A stretch of 64,000 nucleotides of DNA from Candidatus Altimarinota bacterium (GTDB taxonomy: Bacteria > Patescibacteriota > Gracilibacteria > BD1-5 > UBA6164). Position 1 is the stretch's first letter, and every line of letters begins with the position of its first letter. Below are positions 10,802 to 21,989 of the stretch, one piece after another. The stretch spans positions 160,952 through 224,951 of the forward strand of contig JAQUZB010000002.1 in assembly GCA_028691535.1 (NCBI GenBank). The letters run 5' to 3'. Below the pieces are notes generated by a model that ran no database searches, had not been told where the DNA came from, and was given only the letters and a program-made list of their open reading frames with translations. The position numbers and the translations under genes are program-made.

Positions 10802-11761
10802 GTGAGACAAGCACCCGCAAGTAAGTTAAAATTATTTACACAATTTATTAAAAATAAATTTAGTAAAAAGAAAAAAACTAACTCTAAAATAATCTTAAAT
10901 AAGATTGAAAATTGAACTTTTACAAAGAAAAGAAACAATTTCAATGTAAGAGTAGATTATTTAGAGTATTTTAGATTTTTTCAAAAAAACTACATACCAT
11001 ATTATCTTATCTGATGACTTAGTATAATTATTATAACTATTTTCTTAGTTTTGTGACCTATTTTTACTGTAAAATATATAGAAATAATTAAAAAAGACAA
11101 TATTACAAATATGAATATTGCTTATAAAGCAGTAGAAGATTTAAGATGAGAAAAATTGTATAAAATTAATGAACTTGATGTCTTCAATAAATTTAAAAAT
11201 TATCAAGATAATATAAAAAGTATAAGTTTAAAAATACAATTACCAAATACTATAAAAATTGAAGCTGAATCATATAAGGAAATTTTCAATGTATTGATAA
11301 ATAATAATACTTATATACTAGTAGAAAACGGTACAGTTATACCTTCACCTATTTCAAAATCATTAAAAAATCTTAATGTAATAATGAAGATTGATAAGAA
11401 TAAATTTATAGATTATAAGCAAATATTTAATCCATTTTATATAGAAAAAATTAATAATATAATTACAAAATTAGAAGAAAATATAGTAAATATAAAAATT
11501 GTAAACCTGTATTATTACGAAAATGAAAGAGAGCTTCATATAGAAATAGAAAATTGAAATAGACTTATATTTTCTATTGATGATGATATAGATCCAATGG
11601 AACAAATAGAAAAATTAGTTATTTTTAATAAAGATTATTCTTCAATTATAGATAATAAGATTGTTTATATTGATCTAAGAATAAAAAAGAAAATATTTTA
11701 TTGCGAAGCAGTATCATCTAAGCAATGTAATGAAAATATAAAAAGTATCTACTGAGAGTAG
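10802..11761 (+). CDS. FtsQ/DivIB-like division protein
   Basis: A 319-residue bitopic protein. It has a basic cytoplasmic tail of about 75 residues, then one membrane helix (YYLIGGLSIIIITIFLVLG) and a POTRA-like domain (FTVKYIEIIKKDNITNMNIA, LRGEKLYKINELDVFNKF, SLKIQLPNTIKIEAES). This order is diagnostic of FtsQ, which links the early and late divisome. GTG 10802 is chosen because it follows rbfA by 6 bp and keeps the basic tail. The stop codon lies inside its own terminator hairpin. Sequence similarity is weak, so the call rests on topology and the POTRA pattern. Confidence 0.7.
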
Positions 11762-11769
11762 ATACTTTT
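11741..11769. terminator. Terminator overlapping the FtsQ-like stop
   Basis: AAAAGTATCTAC, loop TGAGA, GTAGATACTTTT. The TAG stop (11759-11761) lies in the right arm. The hairpin also abuts the convergent gene's stop at 11769. Confidence 0.85.
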
Positions 11770-12290
11770 TATATTTTCATTTTAACTCAAACGATCAATC
11801 ATCAATTATGTGAATTTTTAAAATAAAGTCTATTTACAAGTTTTACAATTATAAGAAATAGTCATCTTCATCTAATAGAATCATGTCAGAAATATCATAA
11901 TCTTAATTTATGAGCTCTCATTGTTTCCATATCCAACGCAGTTTTTGAAGCTTTTCATCTTCAATCATCTTCTACTTCTAAATTAAAATTAATATTTTCT
12001 TCTTCTCTATCTATATTTATTCTCAAAGTATTAAATCACCTAGAACTACTTCAATATTCAATTGCATTATTATTTAATTCATCGGTAATCAATACTATTC
12101 TAGATTTTAATTTATCAGAAAAATTAAATGAATAACAAATAACTCATACAAAATCTCTTAGGTCTTTTGTATTTTTAAATTTAGACTTGTATATAAATTC
12201 AACATTGATTTTTCAATCATGAATTATTGAATTAATAATATCTATTTTATTATGTCATTTAGATAATTTATCTATATAAATTGCATCCAT
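11769..12290 (-). CDS. RsbW/SpoIIAB-like serine kinase or anti-sigma ATPase
   Basis: A 173-residue HATPase_c domain without a histidine-kinase dimerisation part. The N box is LITDELNNNAIEYG, the G1 box VEDDGRGK and the G2-like box IRGRGLFLIIVKLVNRLYF, with a final GGLIVGVKM strand. This matches the RsbW family, which binds sigma factors and phosphorylates an anti-anti-sigma. No sigma or STAS partner is next to it; a PP2C-like protein lies at 23583-25478. The regulatory target is unknown. Confidence 0.75.
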
Positions 12291-12346
12291 AAATTAAACA
12301 TAGTAATAATTAATTATATTATAGCATTAAATAAAAAAAAGCACAA

Positions 12347-12380
12347 AAAAAAAGTATATTTTTTAAAAAATATACTTTTT
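12347..12380 (-). terminator. Terminator of the HU gene
   Basis: Perfect 16-bp stem of AAAAAGTATATTTTTT and its complement, immediately after the HU stop on the minus strand. Confidence 0.8.
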
Positions 12381-12387
12381 CTATGTA

Positions 12388-12660
12388 TTATCTAACTGAT
12401 TCTTTAAGAGTTTTACCAGCTCTGAAAACAGGAGAATTCATAGCAGGAATCTTAATAGATTCTCTAGTTCTTGGATTAACTCAATTTCTAGCAGCTCTAG
12501 AAGAAACTTTAAATGCACCAAAACCAGTAATATTAACTTCTCTACCTTTTTTTAATTCAGTAGTTATAACATCAATCATAGATGTTAATGCTTTAGAAAC
12601 AGCATCTTGGCTTAAACCAGCATCAGCAGCAACTGCTTTAATAAAATCTTGTTTTTTCAT
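12388..12660 (-). CDS. hup: HU-family DNA-binding protein
   Basis: A 90-residue histone-like protein. KKQDFIKAVAADAGLSQDAV forms the dimerisation helices. GREVNITGFGAFKVSSRAAR matches the HU signature, and the DNA-binding arm is NGVNPRTRESIKIPAMNSPV. It ends FRAGKTLKESVR. It compacts DNA and supports replication and recombination. Five of its six glycines are GGT and one (Asn-Gly in the arm) is TGA, again suggesting UGA is avoided in abundant proteins. Confidence 0.95.
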
Positions 12661-12766
12661 GGTAACAAAATGTTATAAATATAAACATCTATATTTTAGC
12701 AAAGTTTCAAGCAATTGCAAATCTTTTTTTAAAAAATCCGCTTAAATTCAAGAACAAAATAATATT

Positions 12767-12805
12767 AATAAATAATAATGGCTTATATAAGCCATTATTA
12801 TTTAT
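12767..12805 (-). terminator. Terminator of the pilus operon
   Basis: About 18-bp near-perfect stem (AATAAATAATAATGGCTTA and complement) at the 3' end of the PilX-like gene, whose stop lies in the arm. Confidence 0.8.
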
Positions 12806-13614
12806 TAATTACTATATATAGAATATTTTAAAATATTTAAAAATTTAGTGTTATCTACTGTTGTTTTAAGGTTTTGCTTGTAATCCCCTATTTCTCAAAT
12901 AGATGTAATTTCTAAATATGGTCTAGTAAAATATTCATTTGTATTAGTTGATGATAAATTATATAATATATCATTAGAATTTCATGCATTAAATAATACT
13001 AAATAATTTGTATCAGATGATGATAAAAATTCTCATATAGTTTTTTCAGCTTTTATAAATCAAACATTTGTAAATACTTTATTTATTCAAACTAAATTAG
13101 TTCAAGTTCAAGAAATTCAATTTAATTTTCAAACAACATTCCAAGACAAGTCATTTGGATTTCAAGTTGATATACTCAAAGTTAAATCATTAACTTTTTG
13201 TTCTCAAGTATTATCTATATAAAAGAGAGGAATTATGTTATATCAAAGTGGTTCTAAACTTCAATCGTAATTATTTACTTTTCAATTATTAGAATATGAA
13301 ATTAAAACATCTTTTTTAGGATGATATAAACTGGAATTTAAAAAATTATCTGATAATAAAACAGATTTATTATTAACATCTAAATCAATCTTAGAATCAT
13401 ATCAATAACCTTTATTTTTTATATCTAAAAGTGCTAATTCTTGTGCTGATTCAGCTCAAGCATATGCTTTTAGATATTCTCACATAGCTCTATTACTATT
13501 CATTTCATTTAATATTAATCTAAGAATTCATATTGATAACACCATAAGAAAACCTATCAATAGAATAGATAGAATAACTGAATATCATTTTTTATTTATA
13601 TATAGTTTTTTCAT
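12805..13614 (-). CDS. PilX-like minor pilin / pilus assembly protein
   Basis: A 269-residue protein. It has one N-terminal membrane helix (SVILSILLIGFLMVLSIGIL) and a following conserved-type segment NRAMGEYLKAYAGAESAQEL, which resembles the PilX/GspK AGAESA motif after the helix. It lacks the FTLxE prepilin box, as PilX/GspK proteins often do. The remainder is a beta-rich extracellular domain. It is last in the seven-gene pilus cluster, 7 bp after the PilW-like gene. Probably a minor pilin at the pilus tip. Confidence 0.7.
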
Positions 13615-13621
13615 ATTTTTA

Positions 13622-14197
13622 TTAAAAAGGTCTTTCACTAATTGTAGTTTGGAAAATTAATTTATTATTTTCTATAAGATTTGGCTTAACTCAAGCTTTT
13701 ATAGTAGGTTGTAAAATAATTTTTATAGTAACTTTATTAACATATAAAGAAGATACATAGAAATCTATATTTTTAACTGCAACTAAACTATTTGTTAATG
13801 GTTTTCAATTTTTAACAACATAACATTGTTCAGCGATATTTTCACAAGTTATATTATCAGTTCTGATAAATCAAGTTCATATTTTTTTTGCCAAATAATA
13901 TTCATTTAATCATTTAGTACACAATTTAGAACCTTGTTTATAAGAAGTTGAAACATTAAATGAACAAGTATCAAGTGTATTTTCTGAAACTCATATTATA
14001 CCATTTTTCATAACATCTTCTGAAATTTCAGTAATTACACTTTTCATATTTTCATGCATTGCTCTATTTATATCAGATTTAAGTGAAGTATCTGAACTCA
14101 AAATATATATTGATATTATAGATATCATTATAATTGAAAAAATTGTTACAGAAACTACAACTTCTATCAATGTAAAGGCATTTATATTTTTTTTCAT
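13622..14197 (-). CDS. Type IV pseudopilin (PilW/GspJ-like)
   Basis: A 191-residue protein with the prepilin box NAFTLIEVVVSVTIFSIIMI (residues 6-25) and a globular domain with six cysteines. It starts 3 bp after the stop of the preceding pseudopilin, so translation is probably coupled. It belongs to the minor-pilin set expected to prime pilus assembly. Which of PilV/PilW/PilJ it corresponds to cannot be fixed by eye. Confidence 0.75.
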
Positions 14198-14200
14198 AAG

Positions 14201-14812
14201 TTAAAATCTTTTAAAATCTGTAAAAATAGAATTAAGTTCAAATTCATGATATCATCTCATATACCAAATAACTTTTGATGTTACTTTAAATGCATCATCT
14301 ATAATTTTATTATTAACTCCATCATTATACTCTACTTTATCTATTTTTATATATTTATAAAATTGAGTCTTATCTGATGTTCAAGAACAATCAAAAGTAT
14401 AAATATTATCCGAAGTTAAACATAATCTATAATTTTGCATTTTATTATTTAATTCACTTTCTCATTCTCAAAAATTTGATATTTCAGATATACTTATTGG
14501 AAAACCATTTGTAAGATTAAAATCGTTTTCTATCTTATAGTATTTTCAATATTCAAACAATGATGTATGTGTATCACTACTTGGATTAAGTTGATTATAT
14601 ATTTGAATTTTTTTATAATTACTATCTCTAATATTTCTAACTAATTCTACTTGTTCCCTAGCTAAATAAGAAGCAATTATATAGTTTTTATTATAATCAT
14701 TTAAATTTAGTGTTGTATTAATTATAGAATAAACACTTATTATTCACATTGTAAATATAAGTATTCAAACCAAAATTTCTATCATAGAGAATGCTCTTTT
14801 GTTTTTTTTCAT
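14201..14812 (-). CDS. Type IV pseudopilin (PilV/GspI-like)
   Basis: A 203-residue protein with prepilin box RAFSMIEILVGILIFTMGII and the following ASYLAREQVELVRNIRDSNY. The last motif is typical of PilV-family minor pilins (A...A.E..E..R...D). It lies in tight array with its neighbours, 7 bp after the FimT-like stop. The G of EILVG is TGA-encoded. Confidence 0.8.
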
Positions 14813-14819
14813 AATAAAT

Positions 14820-15389
14820 TTATTTATAATCGACTATATTTGTACCTTTAAAGTAAATTAATTCCTTTCTTAAATTTAGAGTAGTTGCATTTTTAAATGA
14901 AAAAATTATAGGAATTTCATCAAGTGTTATTTCTGTTTTAGGATTTGTATCAAAACTATAAATTTTTGATTCTCAAGAAATGGAATTATAAAAAAACAAA
15001 ACTGAATTACTACCTCATAAGTCATTTATTTTTATACCATCTTGAAGTAATTTTATTTTTACAATTTTTGTATCTCAAATTTCTATATTATTTATTGAAT
15101 TTTCATCTATATTATATGGATATGAAAAAAATATTATTTTATCATTATCTGGTTCATTTGTGGTCATATAAATTCATATTGATTTATTTCAATTTATATC
15201 TTTTATTCATGAAACAGCCATATTTCTAGCTTCATAAAAACTTTGACTAATTTCACGAGCAGCTAGTTTTAGTTTAGCTTTATTTTGAAAATAACTATAT
15301 GGTGCAAATGTCATCATCATAAGAATCATAACAATTGACATTGCTACGATTAATTCAAAAAGTGTAAATGCTTTTTTTTCTAAATACAT
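14820..15389 (-). CDS. GspH/FimT-like pseudopilin
   Basis: A 189-residue protein with the prepilin box KAFTLFELIVAMSIVMILMM (residues 6-25), then AREISQSFYEARNMAVSGIK, which matches the GspH/FimT helix (L...L..ARSEAI). The C-terminal half is a beta-sandwich-like domain. It is the first of the four minor pilin genes, separated from pilC by a hairpin at 15428-15471. Confidence 0.8.
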
Positions 15390-15427
15390 ATATTATTATA
15401 AATCTATAATTATTATATTGATTATAA

Positions 15428-15471
15428 GAAAAAAACTAAAAATTAAAATTAATTTTTAGTTTTAGTTTTTT
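15428..15471 (-). terminator. Hairpin between pilC and the minor pilins
   Basis: Stem AAAAACTAAAAATTAA / TTAATTTTTAGTTTTAGTTTTT with a T-rich end on the minus strand. It may partly terminate the pilN-pilO-pilC message ahead of the minor pilin genes. Confidence 0.6.
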
Positions 15472-15473
15472 AT

Positions 15474-16574
15474 TTATGAAACTGTTTGAGTTACCTTCAA
15501 TATTGCTCAGAAAATAGCAAATGCAAACCATAATACAAATACTCAAGCAAAAAGTATCGCAAGTGGTTCAATCCATTTAGTAAGTCTTGCTAATGAATAG
15601 TCTACTTCTTTTTCATATTGTTTATTCATTTTTAAACATATTGATTCCAAATTTGCTGTTCTTTCTCAAACAGAAAGCATTTGTAAGTAATCAGATGGAA
15701 AAAACTCTTTTTCAGGATCTACTTCTTCCATTGATTTTACAATTCAACCTCATTTAGATACCTTTGTTATTATTTCAGAAAAAAGATCCATATATATAAA
15801 ACTATTTGTTGCTTTTCATACAAGTGTAAGAGCTTTTACTATATTTATTCAAGATCAAATAAGTGTCGCAAGATTTGATGCTATATTTGCTAAAATATAA
15901 TTTCTATATATTTTTCAAATAAGTGGAATACTAAATAAAAAAGTTTCAATTGCAATCTTTCCTGATTTAGTATTTTTATATCAAATAAAAAATACTATAA
16001 CTGTAGCAATAAATAAAAATATAAACCAAACATTATTTATCATAAAATCAGATGTTGCTAACAATGCTTTAGTTGCTAAAGGTAGTTCAACTCCAGCATC
16101 TGCAAATAATGGTTTTATAGTAGGAATAACATAAGTTAGAACAATTCATAGTGCCAAAAATAAAAATAAAAATATAATTAATGGGTATGTTAATGCTCCT
16201 TTTATTTTATTTGTTAATTCATAAATCTTTTTTAGATCCTCACTAAGCTTCATAAGTGAGCTAGATAATTGACCTGTAGATTCTCAAGATTCAATTATTG
16301 AAATTTCAGATGACTGAAATACAGATGGTATTTTTCTCATAGATTTTGAAAAAGAATCTCATGAAGAAATATACGTTATTAGTTCTCTAATTTTAGCTTT
16401 AAAAAAAGGACTTGAAATTTTTGAATTTACAGATTCTAAAGACTCTGTAACTCAAACACCTCAATCAAGCATTACAGATATATATTCATAAAAATTATAT
16501 TTATCTATAAGACCTACTTTTTTAAAAAGAATTATATCACTACTTTTATTTTCAATTGTGTTTGTATTTTCCAT
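15474..16574 (-). CDS. pilC: Type IV pilus inner-membrane platform protein PilC (GspF family)
   Basis: A 366-residue protein with two copies of the GspF domain. Each is a helical cytoplasmic domain with the E.G...G.L motif: IIESGESTGQLSSSL near residue 88 and MLSVGERTANLESIC near residue 305. There are three or more membrane helices (ALTYPLIIFLFLFLALGIVL, NNVWFIFLFIATVIVFFIG, and one at the C-terminus). It forms the platform on which the assembly ATPase works; the ATPase (PilB/PilT) is not in the window. It is 3 bp downstream of pilO. Confidence 0.92.
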
Positions 16575-16577
16575 GTT

Positions 16578-17123
16578 TTATTTATAAAAAATTTTTAAAG
16601 GAATAGTTATGTTATAACTAGATTCTGAATCTAATTTCGGATAAGTAAATGAATCAATAAAAAATTTATATTTTGAACCATCTTTTATAAAAAAATCTAA
16701 GATTTTAAACATTCTATCCTCTGTTGGAATTCTTAAATTTAACGTAATTGTAGATTCCATAAAACCTATTTCATTAAGTTTTCATTCTGACATTGATAAA
16801 CTTCTTATTGTACTAACTCCGTCAGTATATTTCAAGTTATCTTCTTCTATTTTTGAATAGATATAATCTATAAGTTCGTCTTCAGAAAAAGTAGATATAT
16901 ATTCATTTATATCGCTTTCTTTAGAATCTACTACTATTTTTACATCATTTAATTTTTGTAATTCATCTCTTTTTGATTGTAAAACAATTTCTTTTTGTTC
17001 TTTTTCATCAAATTTAAATTGCATATTTGTTATTTGATTTCTAGTAAATAGAACGAAAATAAACAAAGAAAGTAGAATTATAATATATCAATATATTTTA
17101 TTGTTTTTATTTCAGATTGACAT
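16578..17123 (-). CDS. pilO: PilO-like pilus assembly protein
   Basis: A 181-residue bitopic protein. It has a short cytoplasmic start, one membrane helix (YIIILLSLFIFVLF), a coiled coil (FDEKEQKEIVLQSKRDELQK) and a C-terminal ferredoxin-like domain. This is the PilO layout, and the gene sits between a PilN-like gene and pilC. The partner complex PilMNO(P) aligns the inner-membrane machine. Primary-sequence similarity is low, so the call leans on topology and order. Confidence 0.7.
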
Positions 17124-17146
17124 TTGATAATTGGTTAATATTAATA

Positions 17147-17662
17147 TTATTTTAATTTAAAAATAAGTGGTATTTTCATAGAATCTCCTCCTTCAATTGA
17201 ACTTACAAACTCTAAGTTAAATAAAGCTTTATCATCTAATCTATAATTTTTTATAAAATCTCTAGTTTTAGCATAAGCTAATCACTTATCTGTAGAACTA
17301 ACTAAAGAAACAGTATTTATATCTCAGTTTGAAATAGTAAATCATTCAAAATTAACATCATATTTTTTAGAAATTGATTTAATATGATTAATATATTTTG
17401 TAATCATAGATCTTTTTTCTAAACCAACAATTGTAGATTTATTTGCTTCAACCAAAGAATAAACCTGTATTTTTGGATCAGCTTCAAGAATTTTAATATC
17501 TGATTCTCTCTCAGAAATTTTTTGATCTAATTGACTATTAGTATAATCTAATCTCCAATTAAATAAAAACAACCCTAGTGAAACAACTAAAACAAATCAT
17601 AAAAAAATTAATGGTTTAATTAATTCATTTTTCTTATTAGTTATAAAATTTACTTCATTCAT
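17147..17662 (-). CDS. pilN: PilN-like pilus assembly protein
   Basis: A 171-residue protein. It starts MNEVNFI, close to the PilN N-terminus (INLLP-type box that binds PilM). A membrane helix follows (LIFLGFVLVVSLGLFLF) and a coiled coil (LDYTNSQLDQKISERESDIK). It is the first gene of the pilus cluster, and no pilM is adjacent. The ftsA-like gene at 1666-2871 is the only actin-fold candidate in the window. Confidence 0.7.
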
Positions 17663-17720
17663 ATATTATTAAGTTAATTATATTCAAGAAAATAATAACA
17701 TACTTAAAAAAAATAAACAA

Positions 17721-17755
17721 AAAAAAGAGATTGACTTTTAATAAAATCAATCTCA
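17721..17755 (-). terminator. Terminator after the VirB2-like gene
   Basis: GAGATTGA / TCAATCTC stem followed on the minus strand by eight T residues. Confidence 0.8.
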
Positions 17756-17758
17756 AAT

Positions 17759-18193
17759 TTATGGAGTAGGGGTAGAGCTTAATATATTTATAACAAATGT
17801 AGTAATTGGCTTCGCTAAAAATATTATAAGTAAACCTAATATTGCAAAAAATATTATAGTTTTTGATTTTTTAGCTTTTTCTTCATCTCAAATTGAAATA
17901 AGTAGATTAAATCATGCATAAATTATCAATATAACAGCTACAATTGCTAGAAATGATAATGCATATGCAACCATTCTTTGAACATATTCTGATCAAGTTC
18001 ATATAGTTACAAGTCATTGTATTCATGAATTTTTTACTTGATCAACTCAATCACCTAATCAACATGGTTCTCATGGCTGACAATAAGGTATTTGTGTACT
18101 ATCACCTCAAAAAATTCATGCATTAGTTTGATTTGAGAATCAAGTTAAAAATATAACTAAAAAAGAAACAAAAAAAGTAATAATTTTTTTCAT
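17759..18193 (-). CDS. Secreted small two-helix membrane protein (TrbC/VirB2-like topology)
   Basis: A 144-residue protein. It has a signal peptide (KKIITFFVSFLVIFLTGF), a short Cys-containing loop (PYCQPGEPCGLGDG) and two C-terminal membrane helices (MVAYALSFLAIVAVILIIYA and IIFFAILGLLIIFLAKPITT). This topology recalls VirB2/TrbC pilins, which are widespread in candidate-phylum genomes beside pilus genes. No VirB4 or VirB6 gene is nearby, so the name is only topological. A terminator separates it from pilN. Confidence 0.55.
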
Positions 18194-18296
18194 AAAAATA
18201 TGTAAAAATCTAAAAATATAATTTAAGTATAAAAAAAATTTCATTAAAATCAAAAAATAAATAAACTATTTACCTAATAAACACTAATAATCAAAT

Positions 18297-19307
18297 ATGA
18301 ATTTAAAACTTATTTTTTCTACTATAATATTGATAATATTTAGTTCAATATCATATTATTTCAATAGTATAATTTGAATACTTGATTTTTTTGTAAGTAT
18401 TTGATTTTATACTATCTTATTTTATACATTTCATATATTATGGAGAAAGTTTAAAAAAGAAGAAATTACAGATTCTCTAGAATATATGAAAAACTTTATT
18501 TTTAGAATAAGTATTTTTATATTGGTTACTACCTCTATACTATGATGATTTACATATCTATCAAATGAAGTATTTAAAGCAAAAATGCCTGAATATACTA
18601 TAAGTAATTGAGAAAAAACAGTTGTATTTCAAGCTATGGTTCATATAGCATCAAAAAGTTTTTATGATAAAATAATTGAAAATTTAACTAAATTTAAACA
18701 AGATTGATGAGTATATTTCTTTGAATGAGTAAAACCAGGGACAGAAGAAAATATGAATGCATTTAATGATGCAATTTGAATACAATTTGAAAGTGATTTA
18801 TATGAAAATTTTTCAAAATTATATTGAGTTACATTTCAAAAACCAGAAGATTTCTTAGGACTTGTAAATGATTTAGATTTCAATGTAGATTTAAACATAA
18901 ACCAAATAGTAGAATTATACAATGAAAAAAATATAAGATCTTGAGAACAAAAAGCTAAATATTCACCACCTCTTGATGCTAATAAAGAGATATTAAATAC
19001 TCTTGCAAGCCTAAATGATAGAGAGCTAAAAGTTCTAGTTTACTTAAACCAAGCAATTTTAAATTTAATAATCTGATCTGATAGTTTACAATCAGTTTTA
19101 AGTGAAAATTTTAATAATGAAATGTTGTTTGATGTAATACTAAATTGAAGAAACAAAGTACTTGTAGATGAGATTTCAAAAAGTGAATATAATAAGATAT
19201 ATATAACTTACTGATTATTACATTTTAAATGAGTTCTTGAACAATTACAAAAACAAGATCCAAGATGGCAAATAGTTGGGACAAGATACTTGTATCCAAT
19301 AGACTAA
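18297..19307 (+). CDS. TraB/GumN-family membrane protein
   Basis: A 336-residue protein with two N-terminal membrane helices (residues 4-45 and 70-90). The external part resembles TraB/PrgY/GumN proteins: HIASKSFYDKIIENLTKF at the start of the domain and RNKVLVDEI...ITYGLLHFKGVLEQLQ at the end. The latter matches the family pattern with RN..M and GxxH..G. TraB-type proteins are putative metalloproteases that shut down peptide pheromones, though the function is poorly known. The second conserved region is the better evidence. Confidence 0.6.
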
Positions 19308-19338
19308 AAAACTAACTCTTAAGAGTTAGTTTTTTAGT
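19303..19338. terminator. Perfect 18-bp bidirectional terminator covering both stops
   Basis: ACTAAAAAACTAACTCTT directly followed by its complement. The TAA of the plus gene (19305-19307) and of the minus gene (19334-19336) both lie in the stem. Confidence 0.85.
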
Positions 19339-20827
19339 TTGGGTTAAATACACTTATTCAAGAAGACGTAGATGACCATATATTTCAATACTTATCTTTT
19401 AAAATCATTTCTATAGTATTACTTATAATTCAACTATTTCAAGTACTATATAGTTGTCATGTTGTTAAATCTAATCATGTACTCTTTAATAATCAAGAGT
19501 GTGTTGCTCCCCAATAAGCTCAATTATCATCTATAATCCAACTAACTGGTGCTGATGATGGTAAAGTAGCTTTTGGAAAAATAGTCCAATCACTAGATAA
19601 TTTATTATATCTATACATTCAATTATTATATGCTCATGCCCAAATATTTCAAGAATTATCTTCAGTTATTGCTCACATTAAATTAGTTGTAAATCAAGAA
19701 TTAGAAACATTATATACTGTCCAGCTATTTCATATAACATCAAATTTAGCAACTCATCATCATGATGTTGCAAACCACATATTTCAATCCACATCTTCTA
19801 GCATTCAGTATACTTCATTGTCTGGTAATCAGCTATTTCATATATTGTAAGTAGTCCATGATGTTCAATCAAATTTAGCAGCTCATCAATCTGTTCAAAA
19901 CCATATATTTCATAGATGGTCCTCTCTTATAACACTTAACCAACTTGCTGGTAATCAACTATTTCAAGGAGTATAAGTTGTCCATGTTGTTCAATCAAAC
20001 TTTTGTGCTCAATCTCATCACCAATTTGCAAACCACATATTTCATGATGTATCTTCAAAAAGTCAAAAAACATCATATGATAGTAATCAATCTGCAGGCA
20101 AATAATTTGTCCATGTTGTTCCATCATATTTAGATACTCATCCTCACCGGCTTCATACCCAAATATTTCAATTATGATCTTCCCATAATCAAGTTGTATC
20201 ATTACTTCAAATTCAATCTATTGTAGTAAAATTTGTCCATCAAGAAGGAAATGGATTAGATGTAACTACTTCATTTCAACTAGTTACTAATTCATAAGGT
20301 AATTGACTTCATCAATCAACTACAAATAAATTACTTACATTTTTTACTATACTTGGACTATCTGTTGAAGTATTATACATATAATAATTTCATTTTACTA
20401 CTGCTTCATTTCTCTCTTCATTTATTGTTGCTATTTGTAAAAAATTATATGCTCATGTACTTGTTCATCATTTTGCATATGATAATACATAATCACTCTT
20501 TGTTGTTGGATCTTTAAAACTTGTTCCATCTTCTTTTAATTGTGAAAATTTTGGTATTCATTGGATTGCGTTTGTTGATATATTGTTTATCACTACTGAT
20601 TTTGATGCTTGATTATCTATAAGTTCTCATCATGTTACTCATTTTATTTGTTCTACTGATACTTTTTTTAATATATTACTTATATCACTTTCTCTCTTAC
20701 TATCTCTTGCTGATCAACTATATCATTGTAAGTTTATAAATGCTATTGTACCTAGAATTGCTAGTATTGTGATTACTACTATTAATTCTACTAATGTGAA
20801 ACCTTGACCTCCTTTTTTAGTTTTCAT
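19334..20827 (-). CDS. Pilin-like protein with seven-blade Reg_prop-type beta-propeller
   Basis: A 497-residue protein. The prepilin box QGFTLVELIVVITILAILGT (residues 8-27) is followed by a pilin-like domain of about 160 residues. Seven repeats of about 40 residues come next, of the type DGNMWFATSGGGVAKFD. Each has the (E)D..GN(I/M)W.G...G(V/L)..(F/Y) pattern seen in two-component regulator propellers, and seven copies would close one propeller. Several blades carry GTTWTTY or GNSWTVY linkers. Nothing resembles a kinase. Probably a minor pilin displaying a ligand-binding propeller. A CGG codon occurs in blade 1. Confidence 0.8.
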
Positions 20828-20874
20828 AATGATAAATTATATTTTTAAGATTATTATAACAAAACAAATTATAT

Positions 20875-20905
20875 AAAAAATGTTATAATTCCAAAGAATT
20901 ATAAC
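20875..20905 (-). terminator. Terminator of prsW-like gene
   Basis: GTTATAATTC / GAATTATAAC stem with TTTTTT on the minus strand. Confidence 0.75.
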
Positions 20906-20933
20906 TAGACAATAACATAATTATACTTTTAAT

Positions 20934-21908
20934 CTAGTCTTCCTTATAGAATATAGAACTTACATAAAGATAACCTCAGATAAAATATATAAAAATAATA
21001 AAAACAAAACCCAAAGTAAGAGCGACATCAAAGATAAGATGAAGAACTATACTTAGTAATAAACCATAAGAAAAAATCTTTAAATAAGGCATACTTAAGT
21101 CTTTTCACCTATATAAGATAAGTGCTTTTGAAAAATAATAAGCTAAAACACTACTTGATAATATATGAACCATGATTGAAAAAGCGGAACGAAAAAAATA
21201 TAATTTTATAAGTTCATATGATAAACCAGAAACTAAATAATAGTTATATAAATATAACATATTTTCTATAAAACTAAATCAAAGAGCTACAAATATAGCA
21301 TATAAAACTCAATCTTTTACATTTTTTATATAAAAAACACTTGATTGTAAGAAGTTAAAATGTTTAGATGCTTCCTCAATAAAAGCAACTATCACATAAT
21401 AAAATATAACTAATTTAAATGTATTAAAAATAATATTTCAAAAACTTATAGGATTTTCTATACTGAAATCTACTTTTTGTAATAAAAAATTTACTATAAA
21501 TAAAACAAAACTTAAGATAAATATAAATATTAAAAAACTAATTATATTTTTAATATATATTCTTAAAATACTAGATTTTTGCTTGAAAAATCATCCTAAA
21601 AAAAATGAAAATAGTACAATTAAAAATAAAAATAAACTAAGAGAAATTCAAAATTCAAAACTTGTGAGTAAATCTTTTATTTTAGATGCAAAATAAAAAA
21701 CATTTAAATATTCAAAATTTAAAAAATTCATGATTTTATCTAAATGTAATATAGGAATTACAGCTAATATTCATCATAATATTCAAACCATAAATCTCTT
21801 TTTATTAAGTGGGTTATCATCAATAAAAGAAAATGAATAAGCCCAAATAACAATAGGAAAAAATGAAATCAAAAAAAGTAATATGTATATAAAAATTGAC
21901 TCTAACAT
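20934..21908 (-). CDS. prsW: PrsW-family intramembrane protease
   Basis: A 324-residue polytopic protein with about eight membrane helices. It has the PrsW/CPBP-type motifs: FIEEASKHFNFLQ (EExxK), a histidine in MVHILSSSVLAYYF, and HLIFDVAL (HxxxD). PrsW cleaves anti-sigma factor RsiW in Bacillus. A target here is unknown; the RsbW-like and FecR-like proteins in the window are candidates only by theme. The ends are defined by ATG 21906-21908 and TAG 20934-20936. Confidence 0.75.
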
Positions 21909-21959
21909 AGATTAAATTTATTTTTAAATTAGTTTTATTATATAATTTTTTAAGAAAAT

Positions 21960-21989
21960 AAAAAAAGAGTTTTAAAAAACTCTTTTTTT
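21960..21989 (-). terminator. Terminator of the murA operon
   Basis: AAAAAGAGTTTT / AAAAAACTCTTTTT stem directly after the small membrane protein gene. Confidence 0.75.

Noticed and set aside
17759..18193. Calling the two-helix protein VirB2 of a type IV secretion system
   Set aside because: Only topology supports it; no VirB4, VirB6 or VirD4 genes occur nearby.
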